A stretch of 64,000 nt of DNA from Citrobacter amalonaticus Y19. GTDB lineage: Bacteria; Pseudomonadota; Gammaproteobacteria; Enterobacterales; Enterobacteriaceae. Under the pieces are notes generated by a model. The model was given only the letters and a program-made list of their open reading frames with translations. It searched no databases and was not told the origin of the DNA. Numbering within the stretch: the stretch's first letter is position 1; every line of letters begins with the position of its first letter. Both the position numbers and the translations under genes were made by a program. Location of the stretch: the NCBI RefSeq assembly GCF_000981805.1, contig NZ_CP011132.1:3224001-3288000 (forward strand). The letters are read 5' to 3'. Shown in pieces: positions 9,396-18,051 of the stretch.

Positions 9396-9425
9396 TTTTT
9401 GCTCAACCCTTCCGTTGAGCAAAAA
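9396..9425 (-). promoter_or_regulatory. Hairpin in the leader of the RatA/B-like gene
   Basis: TTTTTGCTCAA and TTGAGCAAAAA form an 11-base-pair stem with an eight-base loop, 34 bases upstream of the rat-like ATG and downstream of the sivI-like terminator. The stem is symmetric, with A/U tracts on both sides, so it could act as a second terminator or as an RNA element protecting the leader. Role unknown. Confidence 0.4.
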
Positions 9426-9434
9426 CAGCGCCTA

Positions 9435-9466
9435 CAAAAAATGCCATTCCCCGTAGGGAATGGCAT
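9435..9466 (-). terminator. Intrinsic terminator after the sivI-like gene
   Basis: On the minus strand, 14 bases after the stop codon at 9480, an 11-base-pair perfect stem (ATGCCATTCCC with GGGAATGGCAT, loop 452-455) is followed by six T residues. This is a canonical intrinsic terminator. It lies between the sivI-like and rat-like genes, so the large adhesin needs read-through or its own promoter. Confidence 0.8.
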
Positions 9467-9479
9467 GTGAAGAGAAAAA

Positions 9480-10460
9480 TTATTTACGTTTGTATTTAAC
9501 GGCCAGGGTGTTGCCCTGTACGCCATCTACGCCTGCCGTTGACAGAACATTGGCTTTTGCCTCTGCGTTGGTTACCGGGATCACCAGATCCTGGTTCTGT
9601 ACGCTGGAATCGCCAGAAGTGCTAGCCGTCGCGCTCGCTCCGGTGAACACCCACATGTAGTCATAATAGCTGGTAACATCGGTATCCACACCATCATCAT
9701 ACGTGCCGTTACCGTTCTTATCGCGCCACAGTTTAACCTTATAGGTATGGCCGGTATGCAATTTCGCGTCGGCGTTTTTGAGCAGGTTAATGCTGGTGTC
9801 ATCCTTGTCGTAAATCGTGACGATCACCTCATTATCGACAACCGGCCCTTCAGGAATGTCATCACTATCGCTACCACCGCCTGCCGCAGTGGACAGGTCT
9901 GCCATATCGACCAGCACACCCTTGCGAGGATCGCCTGTTATTGTTTCCGGGGTTATCTGTAAACCGATATAACAGTTCTCATCTTCAGCTTTGATGGTAT
10001 AAGAATCCGAGCCATCGTTATCAATTGTGTGCCCTACGGTTTTGCTCTGATCTTTGTAACACATCCACTTGATGCTTCCCTTAGTTTTAGGGGTGGTTGC
10101 ATCATCAGTATCACCTTCTGTATCGTTGATATCCCAGGAGACAGTCACTTTATCGCCGACGTGGAACTGTTTATCGCCATCAGTCGATGCCGTACGGCTA
10201 CCGCGATCAATAGCGACCTTGACGTGCAGACCATCGTCGGTTGCTTCCGCACCCGGCAGTTTAATTTTAGGAACGGTACCAATAATACTGCCCGTGTTGC
10301 CAGACGTCTGCCAGCAGTTGCCCGATTGCAGGCTGCCCACTTTACTCACCTGGCTCAGTCGGCTTGTTTTATTTGCAGCCAGGACCGGTGCGGAGCAATA
10401 TCCGGCGATAGTTAGCGCTAACGCAATTTTGGTCAGGCGCTGTATTGTTACTTTTTTCAT
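9480..10460 (-). CDS. SivI/ZirS-like secreted protein
   Basis: A 326-residue exported protein. AGAGGAT precedes the ATG and a clear signal peptide ends near PVLAA. The middle is acidic and low in complexity (TEGDTDDATTPK; GGGSDSDDIPEG), separating a first domain (around 70-190) from a C-terminal one (around 210-326). The C-terminal domain (KVKLWRDKNGNG, YDYMWVFTG, QNQDLVIPVTNAEAK, final VKYKRK) is clearly homologous to the C-terminus of the upstream inverse autotransporter, which ends VAYRKK. Gene order and size fit sivI beside sivH in the Salmonella CS54 island, and a ZirS-type substrate of a ZirT-type barrel. The assignment rests on domain pattern, not on a search. Confidence 0.75.
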   Translation of the reverse strand: MKKVTIQRLTKIALALTIAGYCSAPVLAANKTSRLSQVSKVGSLQSGNCWQTSGNTGSIIGTVPKIKLPGAEATDDGLHVKVAIDRGSRTASTDGDKQFHVGDKVTVSWDINDTEGDTDDATTPKTKGSIKWMCYKDQSKTVGHTIDNDGSDSYTIKAEDENCYIGLQITPETITGDPRKGVLVDMADLSTAAGGGSDSDDIPEGPVVDNEVIVTIYDKDDTSINLLKNADAKLHTGHTYKVKLWRDKNGNGTYDDGVDTDVTSYYDYMWVFTGASATASTSGDSSVQNQDLVIPVTNAEAKANVLSTAGVDGVQGNTLAVKYKRK

Positions 10461-10522
10461 TAATATCCTCTTGTTTCGAATCTCAGCGACTGGCCTTTGT
10501 TAACCATCACGCTAATGTCTCT

Positions 10523-12733
10523 TTACTTTTTGCGATACGCGACACGTATCCCATACCCCTGGACACCGCTTTTTTCGCTGGCGCCAAATTTTTGCTTTGC
10601 TTCGCGGTTCGTTGCGGGAAGCACCAAATCCTGATTCTCGGTATTGGCCTGCGCGCCCGTATCACCGCTGACGCTTTGGCCGAAAAACTCCCATTTGTAG
10701 TCGTACTGCGCCATTTCCTCTGCGCTGAGCTGCTCTGACATCTGAAAAACGCCATCTTTGTTTTTATCGCGCCATAACATAAATCGATACGCACTACTCA
10801 AAGGCAGATGCTCGTCCTTTTTCCCAATTAAATTCACTGGGTTACCGGTGCGTGTCTGATAAACGATGGCGTTGGCGTCATCGATTTTTTCACCCAGAAA
10901 AGTGATATCCACATAGTTGCTGTCGTCGTAGGCATCTGCTTTCGCCTTCCAGCGGAAAGTGCCCGGCTGCGTACTGGAGAGCGTGATGGTTCCGGCCTGT
11001 TTATCGCGACTGGCGATAAACACACAGGGTGTTTCGTTAGTGCAGGGTTTTGTCGAGAGTGCGACCTTTTTGTCGTTGCTGTCGTACAACTCCGGGGCCA
11101 TGGCAACATCCACCAGCGTATTGCCTTTACTGTCGGTATCGTCGCCGTACGCATCTGTTAGCAGTAGCGCCATGACCACACCATCGACACCATCCGCCTG
11201 CGCACTGGCTTCATGTTTATGCTTGCTGAGATCGGCGTCAGTTAACGTATCAACAACCAGTTCGATTGTTCGGTTCGGTTGCACGGTCAACTCTACAATG
11301 CCGGAGTTTTGCTTATTACCTTCTTCATCCTCCAGCGTGATTCGCACTTTCCAGGTATTCAACGCGATACGTTCGGCCTCTGTCGCTGCGTTTTCCCACG
11401 TAGGTAATACCAGGTTCCAGCTGTTGTTATTGCCATCCGTCAGCGTGTTCGCCTTAACCACAGGCATGACCAATACACGATTGGCGTTATTCTTCGCCTG
11501 CCATGAGGCGGTCGCGATTTTGTAGTGGTGATTAATCAGCGCGTTGATCGTCCACTTACATTTTTCCAGGCCAACCCCGGCTTCTGGCGTATCGAGAACC
11601 ACGCATTCGGGATGCTCATTGGTCATATCGGCTTTTAGCCACAGCGTAACGTCAAGCGGATCTTTTTCGCGGTATTCAAGAACGATAAAATTATTGCGGT
11701 CGACGAAATCATGGCGACTGCCTTCCAGTGTGCGCTGGACTTTGACATTATCCGGATCGAGCTGGGCTTTAAGCGGCGTACCAAACTGATAATTCAGCGT
11801 GGCGGCTACGTTGACATCCGTGTTGTCTCCCGTACCCGCTTTATAATCCGTACTGAAAGTGACTAACGGTACCGGGGTGTAGTTCAGCTCGAGCGTGACC
11901 GCCTGTGGATTCTTCTCCAGATTATCCTTACCAAAAAGCGCAACCTCATCACCATAGTACTGTTCATAAACCAGCTTCCCGCCTAACTGCGGGTAGAAGG
12001 GTAACCATGACTCTATGCGTGCGTCCCATCCGCGAGCTGGTCGCTCTTCATAAAAATCAAAATCCGGCGAATTTTTCCAGTCAGAGAGCGGGTGATAATA
12101 GTTCCCGGAGAATCGCAGGAAGTCGGTCCAGGACTCCACGCCCAGTCCCAACCGACGATGACCGCGGGTAAAATCGTAATCATAAAAAGTATTGGCGCCG
12201 AGCAGCCAGCGTCCCACATTGTGACGAACCCCTATCCCAACGTTGCTGATAGTTCGATCTTCTTTACGCTGGGTTGAAAGCTGACTGAACAGAACAGTCT
12301 CCTGGTCGTCATATAATGGAACGAAGTAGTCCAGAGAACTCCCTTCCAGAGAACCTTCCTGATCAATGGATAAATTGGTGCGCACGGTGCCATAAGGCGA
12401 CATCAACCCTTCGATATAGGATTGTGTTGAAGAGGTGATTTTATTTTGTAAATAACTTTTAGCCTGTGACTCCAGCGCCTCCGGCGTCAGGTTTTCAAAT
12501 CCCTGAGTAGCCGAATTTGTTAAATAATTTGTTGATTGTTCTTTAAAAGAGTTGCCACTTTCTTCTTTTTCACTCTTTTCAGTAGCAGCACTGCCTAAAT
12601 CAGGAAGTTCTGCTGATGAGGCAGACGATATTTTTCCTTCGTAGGACGTCTTATTTTCTGTATATTGATCTGCAGCCAGCGATGTCCCTGGAATTATTGC
12701 CATGATCAATAAAAAAAACACAACGCGAACCAT
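10523..12733 (-). CDS. SivH-like inverse autotransporter (intimin/invasin family)
   Basis: A 736-residue outer-membrane protein. After the signal peptide (ends near SLAA) comes a Ser/Glu/Lys-rich linker. From about residue 130 to 330 lies a typical inverse-autotransporter beta-barrel: FVPLYDDQETVLFSQLSTQ, NVGIGVRH, WLLGANTFYDYDF, HRRLGLGVESW, YYHPLSDW, ERPARGWDARIESWLPFYPQLGGKL in adjacent parts, ending NYQFGTPLKAQL. The rest is exported passenger: an Ig-like region (350-480), a second (500-600), and a C-terminal domain (WRDKNKDGVF, YDYKWEFFG, NQDLVLPATNREAK) shared with the downstream secreted protein. There is no LysM domain. Length and passenger order fit SivH better than full-length intimin. 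It is first of three same-strand genes facing away from mutS. Confidence 0.85.
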   Translation of the reverse strand: MVRVVFFLLIMAIIPGTSLAADQYTENKTSYEGKISSASSAELPDLGSAATEKSEKEESGNSFKEQSTNYLTNSATQGFENLTPEALESQAKSYLQNKITSSTQSYIEGLMSPYGTVRTNLSIDQEGSLEGSSLDYFVPLYDDQETVLFSQLSTQRKEDRTISNVGIGVRHNVGRWLLGANTFYDYDFTRGHRRLGLGVESWTDFLRFSGNYYHPLSDWKNSPDFDFYEERPARGWDARIESWLPFYPQLGGKLVYEQYYGDEVALFGKDNLEKNPQAVTLELNYTPVPLVTFSTDYKAGTGDNTDVNVAATLNYQFGTPLKAQLDPDNVKVQRTLEGSRHDFVDRNNFIVLEYREKDPLDVTLWLKADMTNEHPECVVLDTPEAGVGLEKCKWTINALINHHYKIATASWQAKNNANRVLVMPVVKANTLTDGNNNSWNLVLPTWENAATEAERIALNTWKVRITLEDEEGNKQNSGIVELTVQPNRTIELVVDTLTDADLSKHKHEASAQADGVDGVVMALLLTDAYGDDTDSKGNTLVDVAMAPELYDSNDKKVALSTKPCTNETPCVFIASRDKQAGTITLSSTQPGTFRWKAKADAYDDSNYVDITFLGEKIDDANAIVYQTRTGNPVNLIGKKDEHLPLSSAYRFMLWRDKNKDGVFQMSEQLSAEEMAQYDYKWEFFGQSVSGDTGAQANTENQDLVLPATNREAKQKFGASEKSGVQGYGIRVAYRKK

Positions 12734-13210
12734 TCAGGACCTACCAGAATTGAATGAAGTACACTAACAACCATCAATTTATCAAACAGATAAGATAAAA
12801 AGTGAAGATAAAGCAACATTCATAGAAGAATACAACACACCACAATAGCCTTAAAATCTTAAATATTATATCTAGGATCGAAAGATATAATATAATAACC
12901 GATACAGGCAGAGCAGTGCAGAATTAGACTGTCCATTATTGGACAACAATAAGCTTGTTCAAAATTGGATGATTTAGATTCGTGACTGACTCTTTCGAAA
13001 TACAATGTGGAAGTGTTTTTCAGGTATATGTCATTCAGATTCAGCATGTAAATCGAACAACTCAGACTGAAATCATTATGATTAGCGATTCGGGTAGCCT
13101 CATGAAGTGTACTGAACGACACAAGGGACGTCGAGCCTGCATGACAAAAATGATGCCATACACCATCTCAACACAATGAACAGACAGTAACCCACTCATT
13201 CATCAGAAAT
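12734..13210 (-). other. AT-rich intergenic stretch without a convincing gene
   Basis: About 480 bases of AT-rich DNA upstream of the sivH-like gene. Short open frames exist on both strands (87 codons on minus at 12859-13122, 65 codons on plus at 12982-13179), but neither has a recognisable motif or clear ribosome site, and their Cys/Ser/Ile-rich composition looks random. The promoter of the adhesin cluster presumably lies in 12740-12900, where A/T runs such as AAATATTATATCTAG occur. The composition differs from the flanking core genes, consistent with acquired DNA. Confidence 0.5.
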
Positions 13211-13580
13211 TTATACTGAATAAACTCTCCGGCCTCCAGAGGACACTTCATACCTCACCGAATTGCGAGTGGCCCCGCGTACCTGATCAATGCTGGCAAA
13301 ATCTGCGACATTATCGACCAGAGATCTGATAACCTCTTGCGGTGTTTTACCCCATATCGCCGGTTGCTTTTCTGTTCATGACACGAGTCGTGTGGACAAC
13401 GTCGGTTTTAAGCGACACAGATTTTGACGCCAAAACCGACGGGTGAATCCCGGCGGTTGTCAGTGATAAGATAGGGTTTTCGGTCAGGGTTGGATAAGTA
13501 GACGACTCACCATGCTGGCTGAGACCAGGTTTCACGTCGATAGATAACTTATTGATTATAATCGACTGAGTAGGTGCCAT
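13211..13580 (-). pseudogene. Frameshifted relic of an unknown gene of about 122 residues
   Basis: Two adjoining minus-strand reading frames look protein-coding. From ATG at 13580 the frame runs through ...SIIINKLSIDVKPG... and ...VSLKTDVVHTTRVMNRKATG, stopping at TAA just after DMG. One base on, another frame reads KTPQEVIRSLVDNVADFASI and continues to a stop at 13211. Removing one G from the run of four at 13351-13354 joins them into one 122-residue frame with no other stop. I do not recognise the family. No good ribosome site precedes 13580, so the original start may lie upstream (an in-frame ATG exists at 13649). It lies between mutS and the adhesin cluster and is probably a remnant of horizontally acquired DNA. 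Confidence 0.5.
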
Positions 13581-13710
13581 TTTATAAATGTATACCGGCA
13601 AGCCCAAATGGCTGCCCGGTACTACCCGGTCTACTTCTGGTAGACACATTTACCGATTTATATGGGGTCACCGCAGACCCAAAGAGACTTAAAAAACGAG
13701 TAAAATCAAA

Positions 13711-16278
13711 ATGCAAGAGTCTATCGACAAGGATCTTTCAGACCACACTCCCATGATGCAGCAGTATCTCAAGCTGAAGGCTCAGCATCCGGAGATCCTG
13801 CTGTTTTACCGCATGGGTGACTTCTATGAGCTGTTTTATGACGATGCAAAACGTGCATCACTACTGCTCGACATTTCGCTGACTAAACGCGGCGCATCCG
13901 CTGGCGAACCTATCCCGATGGCGGGTATCCCTTATCATGCGGTCGAAAACTATCTCGCTAAGCTGGTGAATCAGGGGGAGTCCGTCGCTATTTGCGAACA
14001 AATTGGCGATCCGGCCACCAGCAAAGGGCCCGTTGAACGTAAAGTTGTCCGTATTGTTACGCCAGGCACCATCAGCGATGAAGCGCTGTTACAGGAGCGC
14101 CAGGACAACCTGCTTGCCGCCATCTGGCAGGACAGTAAAGGTTACGGTTACGCCACGCTGGACATTAGCTCCGGTCGTTTTCGCCTGAGCGAACCCACCG
14201 ATCGCGAGACGATGGCCGCCGAATTGCAGCGCACCAACCCGGCGGAACTGCTGTACGCCGAAGACTTCGCTGAGATGGCGCTGATTGAAGGCCGTCGCGG
14301 ATTACGCCGTCGCCCGCTGTGGGAATTTGAAATTGATACCGCCCGTCAGCAGTTAAATTTGCAGTTTGGTACTCGCGATTTGACTGGCTTTGGCGTTGAA
14401 AACGCGCCGCGCGGGCTTTGCGCTGCCGGGTGTCTGCTGCAATACGTCAAGGACACGCAGCGCACGTCCCTGCCGCATATTCGCTCTATCACCATGGAAC
14501 GCCAGCAGGACAGCATCATCATGGATGCTGCGACGCGCCGCAATCTGGAGATTACCCAGAACCTGGCGGGCGGCGTAGAGAACACGCTGGCTTCCGTGCT
14601 CGACTGTACCGTAACGCCGATGGGCAGTCGTATGCTCAAGCGCTGGTTGCATATGCCGGTACGCGACACGAAAATCCTGACTGAACGCCAGCAGACCATC
14701 GGATCGTTACAGGATGCGACCAACGAGCTACAGCCGGTGTTGCGCCAGGTGGGCGATCTGGAACGTATTCTCGCGCGTCTGGCACTGCGCACCGCCCGTC
14801 CGCGCGATCTCGCCCGTATGCGTCACGCCTTCCAGCAGTTGCCGGAACTGCGTGCGCAGCTGGAATCGGTGGAAAGCGCCCCCGTACAGATGCTGCGCGA
14901 GAAAATGGGCGAATTCACCGAACTGCGGGAACTGCTGGAACGCGCGGTCATTGACGCGCCGCCGGTACTGGTCCGTGACGGCGGTGTTATCGCCCCCGGC
15001 TACAACGAAGAACTCGATGAGTGGCGCGCGCTGGCAGACGGCGCGACCGACTATCTCGACAGGCTGGAAATCCGTGAACGTGAGCGTACCGGACTGGACA
15101 CGCTGAAAGTCGGCTTTAACGCTGTACACGGTTATTACATCCAGATTAGCCGTGGGCAGAGTCACCTCGCGCCGATCAACTACGTCCGTCGACAGACGCT
15201 GAAAAACGCCGAACGCTACATCATCCCTGAACTCAAAGAGTACGAAGATAAAGTTCTGACGTCTAAGGGTAAAGCGCTGGCGCTGGAGAAACAGCTCTAT
15301 GACGAACTGTTCGATCTGCTGCTGCCGCACCTAGCGGATCTGCAACAGAGCGCCAGTGCGCTGGCGGAACTCGACGTACTGGTGAACCTGGCCGAGCGCG
15401 CGTATACGCTGAATTACACCTGCCCGACCTTTAGCGATAAACCGGGTATTCGTATTACCGAAGGCCGCCATCCGGTCGTGGAACAGGTACTGAATGAGCC
15501 GTTTATCGCCAACCCGCTGGACCTCTCGCCGCAGCGCAGAATGCTGATCATTACCGGGCCAAATATGGGCGGTAAAAGTACCTATATGCGCCAGACCGCG
15601 CTGATTGCCCTGCTGGCCTATATCGGCAGCTACGTGCCGGCACAGAAAGTGGAAATTGGTCCTATCGATCGCATCTTTACCCGTGTGGGTGCAGCGGACG
15701 ATCTGGCTTCCGGGCGCTCCACCTTCATGGTAGAGATGACCGAAACGGCCAACATTCTGCACAACGCCACCGAGAACAGTCTGGTATTGATGGATGAAAT
15801 TGGCCGCGGGACGTCCACTTACGATGGCCTGTCGCTGGCGTGGGCATGCGCGGAAAACCTGGCGAATAAGATCAAAGCGCTGACGCTGTTCGCAACGCAC
15901 TATTTCGAGCTGACACAACTGCCGGAGAAAATGGAAGGCGTAGCCAACGTGCATCTGGACGCGCTGGAGCACGGCGATACCATCGCCTTTATGCACAGCG
16001 TTCAGGACGGCGCGGCCAGTAAGAGCTACGGCCTGGCGGTCGCGGCGCTGGCGGGCGTTCCGAAAGAGGTGATCAAACGCGCGCGGCAGAAACTGCGCGA
16101 GCTGGAAAGCCTTTCGCCGAACGCGGCGGCAACGCAGGTGGATGGCACGCAAATGTCGCTGCTGTCCGTCCCGGAAGAGACCTCTCCCGCAGTTGAAGCC
16201 CTGGAAAACCTCGATCCGGATTCCCTGTCGCCCCGTCAGGCGCTGGAGTGGATCTATCGGTTGAAGAGTCTGGTGTAA
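13711..16278 (+). CDS. mutS: DNA mismatch repair protein MutS
   Basis: Mismatch-recognition ATPase, 855 residues, Salmonella-like in length (E. coli 853). The N-terminal mismatch clamp GDFYELFYDDA contains the Phe-x-Glu that stacks on the mispair (residues around 38-40). The C-terminal ATPase has Walker A TGPNMGGKSTYMRQ, Walker B LVLMDEIGRGTS and the ATHYFELTQ motif; the tail ends in the helix that makes the tetramer. The first dozen residues (MQESIDKDLSDHTPMMQQY) resemble Salmonella more than E. coli. The ribosome site is weak. In many enterics the flanks of mutS are hypervariable, as they are here on both sides. Confidence 0.97.
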   Translation: MQESIDKDLSDHTPMMQQYLKLKAQHPEILLFYRMGDFYELFYDDAKRASLLLDISLTKRGASAGEPIPMAGIPYHAVENYLAKLVNQGESVAICEQIGDPATSKGPVERKVVRIVTPGTISDEALLQERQDNLLAAIWQDSKGYGYATLDISSGRFRLSEPTDRETMAAELQRTNPAELLYAEDFAEMALIEGRRGLRRRPLWEFEIDTARQQLNLQFGTRDLTGFGVENAPRGLCAAGCLLQYVKDTQRTSLPHIRSITMERQQDSIIMDAATRRNLEITQNLAGGVENTLASVLDCTVTPMGSRMLKRWLHMPVRDTKILTERQQTIGSLQDATNELQPVLRQVGDLERILARLALRTARPRDLARMRHAFQQLPELRAQLESVESAPVQMLREKMGEFTELRELLERAVIDAPPVLVRDGGVIAPGYNEELDEWRALADGATDYLDRLEIRERERTGLDTLKVGFNAVHGYYIQISRGQSHLAPINYVRRQTLKNAERYIIPELKEYEDKVLTSKGKALALEKQLYDELFDLLLPHLADLQQSASALAELDVLVNLAERAYTLNYTCPTFSDKPGIRITEGRHPVVEQVLNEPFIANPLDLSPQRRMLIITGPNMGGKSTYMRQTALIALLAYIGSYVPAQKVEIGPIDRIFTRVGAADDLASGRSTFMVEMTETANILHNATENSLVLMDEIGRGTSTYDGLSLAWACAENLANKIKALTLFATHYFELTQLPEKMEGVANVHLDALEHGDTIAFMHSVQDGAASKSYGLAVAALAGVPKEVIKRARQKLRELESLSPNAAATQVDGTQMSLLSVPEETSPAVEALENLDPDSLSPRQALEWIYRLKSLV

Positions 16279-16285
16279 TAAAAAT

Positions 16286-16371
16286 GCCCGATGACGCTTT
16301 GCGTATCGGGCTTACACACTAACGGTACTGTACTTTCGTAGGCCGGATAAGGCGTCAGCCGACATCCGGCA
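16286..16371. repeat. REP/BIME pair between convergent mutS and vdcD
   Basis: Two REP-type inverted repeats: GCCCGAT...ATCGGGC (16286-16311) and GTAGGCCGGATAAGGCGTC followed by GACATCCGGC (16338-16371). They sit between the 3' ends of mutS and vdcD, the usual place for BIMEs, and could act as transcript ends for both genes. Confidence 0.8.
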
Positions 16372-16376
16372 CTCCG

Positions 16377-16613
16377 TTAGCGCTTATCTTCCGCCAGCAG
16401 CGGCGGAATACTCGGCACCATCGGCGCGTCATCGATATCTTTCTGTGTCATCCGAAACGCCTGCGGATAATGTTCTCGACTGGTGCGACGTAGCGGTTCC
16501 GTATCACGCCAGGTGTAGAGGCAATGTTGGCACTGATACACCGTCCAGATCCCTTTCACTGGCGAGGTCGCCATGATTTCAATATGTTCATCGGCACAAC
16601 GTGGGCAAATCAT
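16377..16613 (-). CDS. vdcD: Non-oxidative hydroxyarylic acid decarboxylase, small subunit D
   Basis: A 78-residue zinc-ribbon-like protein with two CxxC pairs (ICPRC at the N-terminus, CQHC near residue 31) followed by YTWRDTEP. This is the D subunit of the vdcBCD/shdBCD/ecdBCD-type decarboxylases of vanillate and 4-hydroxybenzoate. It is required for activity in related systems although its exact role is not fixed. It is the last gene of the vdcBCD operon, 10 bases after vdcC. Confidence 0.88.
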   Translation of the reverse strand: MICPRCADEHIEIMATSPVKGIWTVYQCQHCLYTWRDTEPLRRTSREHYPQAFRMTQKDIDDAPMVPSIPPLLAEDKR

Positions 16614-16623
16614 CTTCTTCTCC

Positions 16624-18051
16624 TTATTTGCGTGCGGCCAGCATGGCGGTCAGTTTTTCAGCCCAGGCTTTGGTTTCCGGTAAATCCACCACCGGCTGGC
16701 TATAGTGGCCGCGGTTATCCGGCGCAACCGGCGTGGTGGCATCGATAATCAACTTATCGGTGATCCCCGCCGGACTTGAGCCCGGATCCAGTTCCAGCAC
16801 CGACATATTCGGCAACTGCACCAGGTCGCCCGCCGGGTTAACCTTCGACGACAACGCCCACATCACCTGCGGCAGGTTGAACGGATCGACATCTTCGTCC
16901 ACCATGATCACCATCTTCACGTAACCTAGCCCGTGCGGTGTGGTCATCGCGCGCAGCCCCACCGCGCGAGCAAAACCGCCGTAGCGCTTTTTGGTTGAGA
17001 TAATCGCCAGCAGACCGTGGGTATACATAGCGTTAACCGCCTGCACTTCCGGGAATTCAGCCTTCAGTTGCTGATACAGCGGCACGCAGGTGGCCGGCCC
17101 CATCAGATAGTCGATTTCCGTCCACGGCATACCGAGATAAAGCGATTCAAAAATCGGTTTGCTGCGATACGAAACCTTATCGATACGCACCACCGTCATA
17201 TTGCGACCACCGGAATAGTGACCGGTAAACTCGCCAAACGGCCCTTCGATTTCGCGTTTGCGACTTTCAATCACCCCTTCCAGGATCACCTCCGATCCCC
17301 ACGGCACATCAAACCCGGTCAACGGCGCGGTGGCGATGGGATACGGGCTTCCACGCAGCGCACCCGCCATCTCATATTCGGACTGATCGTATTTCAGCGG
17401 CGTCGCGCCCATCAGCGTGATGATCGGATCGTTGCCCAGCGTGATGGCAATCGGCAGGTCCTCGCCGCGCTCTTCTGCCTTATGCAGATGCAGCGCGATA
17501 TCGTGCATCGGTACCGGCTGCAGGCCTAGCTTCCGCTTACCCTTCACTTCCATCCGATAGATACCCACGTTCTGCTTGCCGAAGTGGTCCGGGTCGAGCG
17601 GATCGCGGGAAACCACACAGGCTTTATCCAGGTAAAACCCACCATCGCCATCGTTCAGGCGAAACAGCGGCAGAATGTCGAACAGATTGATCTCTTCGCC
17701 CTCGACGCTGTTTTCCGCCCATGCCGGATTCGCGCGACGCTCCGGGGCCACCGGGAACTTATCCCAGCGACGGATAAACTCATCGATCTGCTTTTTCACC
17801 GGCGTATTCGGTGGTAAGCCCAATGAAATGGCATGATTTTGCCAGGAACCGATGGTGTTCATCGCCACGCGCGCATCGGTGAAACCGCGGATATTGTCGA
17901 ACCATAGCGCCGGCGCACCGTCGCCAATACGGCCAGTGGCGTTGGCTGCCGCCGCCAGATCCGGCTCCGCGTTCACCTCTTCACTGATTTTCAGCAGTTG
18001 TCCCTGGTCGTCGAGCGCCTGCAAAAAGCTGCGCAAATCATCAAATGCCAT
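16624..18051 (-). CDS. vdcC: Non-oxidative hydroxyarylic acid decarboxylase, UbiD-type subunit C
   Basis: A 475-residue UbiD-family decarboxylase, the catalytic subunit using prenylated FMN to remove CO2 from hydroxyarylic acids such as 4-hydroxybenzoate or vanillate. Family features seen: the N-terminal MAFDDLRSFLQALDDQGQL, the GPFGEFTGHYSGG region carrying conserved acidic residues, and the C-terminal ALSSKVNPAGDL and LDPGSSPAG. Its start overlaps the vdcB stop by one base (TAATG). The same operon occurs between mutS and rpoS in E. coli O157 and Shigella. It provides phenolic acid detoxification and is distinct from the ubiquinone gene ubiD. Confidence 0.92.
   Translation of the reverse strand: MAFDDLRSFLQALDDQGQLLKISEEVNAEPDLAAAANATGRIGDGAPALWFDNIRGFTDARVAMNTIGSWQNHAISLGLPPNTPVKKQIDEFIRRWDKFPVAPERRANPAWAENSVEGEEINLFDILPLFRLNDGDGGFYLDKACVVSRDPLDPDHFGKQNVGIYRMEVKGKRKLGLQPVPMHDIALHLHKAEERGEDLPIAITLGNDPIITLMGATPLKYDQSEYEMAGALRGSPYPIATAPLTGFDVPWGSEVILEGVIESRKREIEGPFGEFTGHYSGGRNMTVVRIDKVSYRSKPIFESLYLGMPWTEIDYLMGPATCVPLYQQLKAEFPEVQAVNAMYTHGLLAIISTKKRYGGFARAVGLRAMTTPHGLGYVKMVIMVDEDVDPFNLPQVMWALSSKVNPAGDLVQLPNMSVLELDPGSSPAGITDKLIIDATTPVAPDNRGHYSQPVVDLPETKAWAEKLTAMLAARK

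Noticed and set aside
12859..13179. Small ORFs (87 aa minus, 65 aa plus) in the AT-rich region
   Set aside because: No ribosome site, no motif and mutually antisense; not enough support to call a gene.
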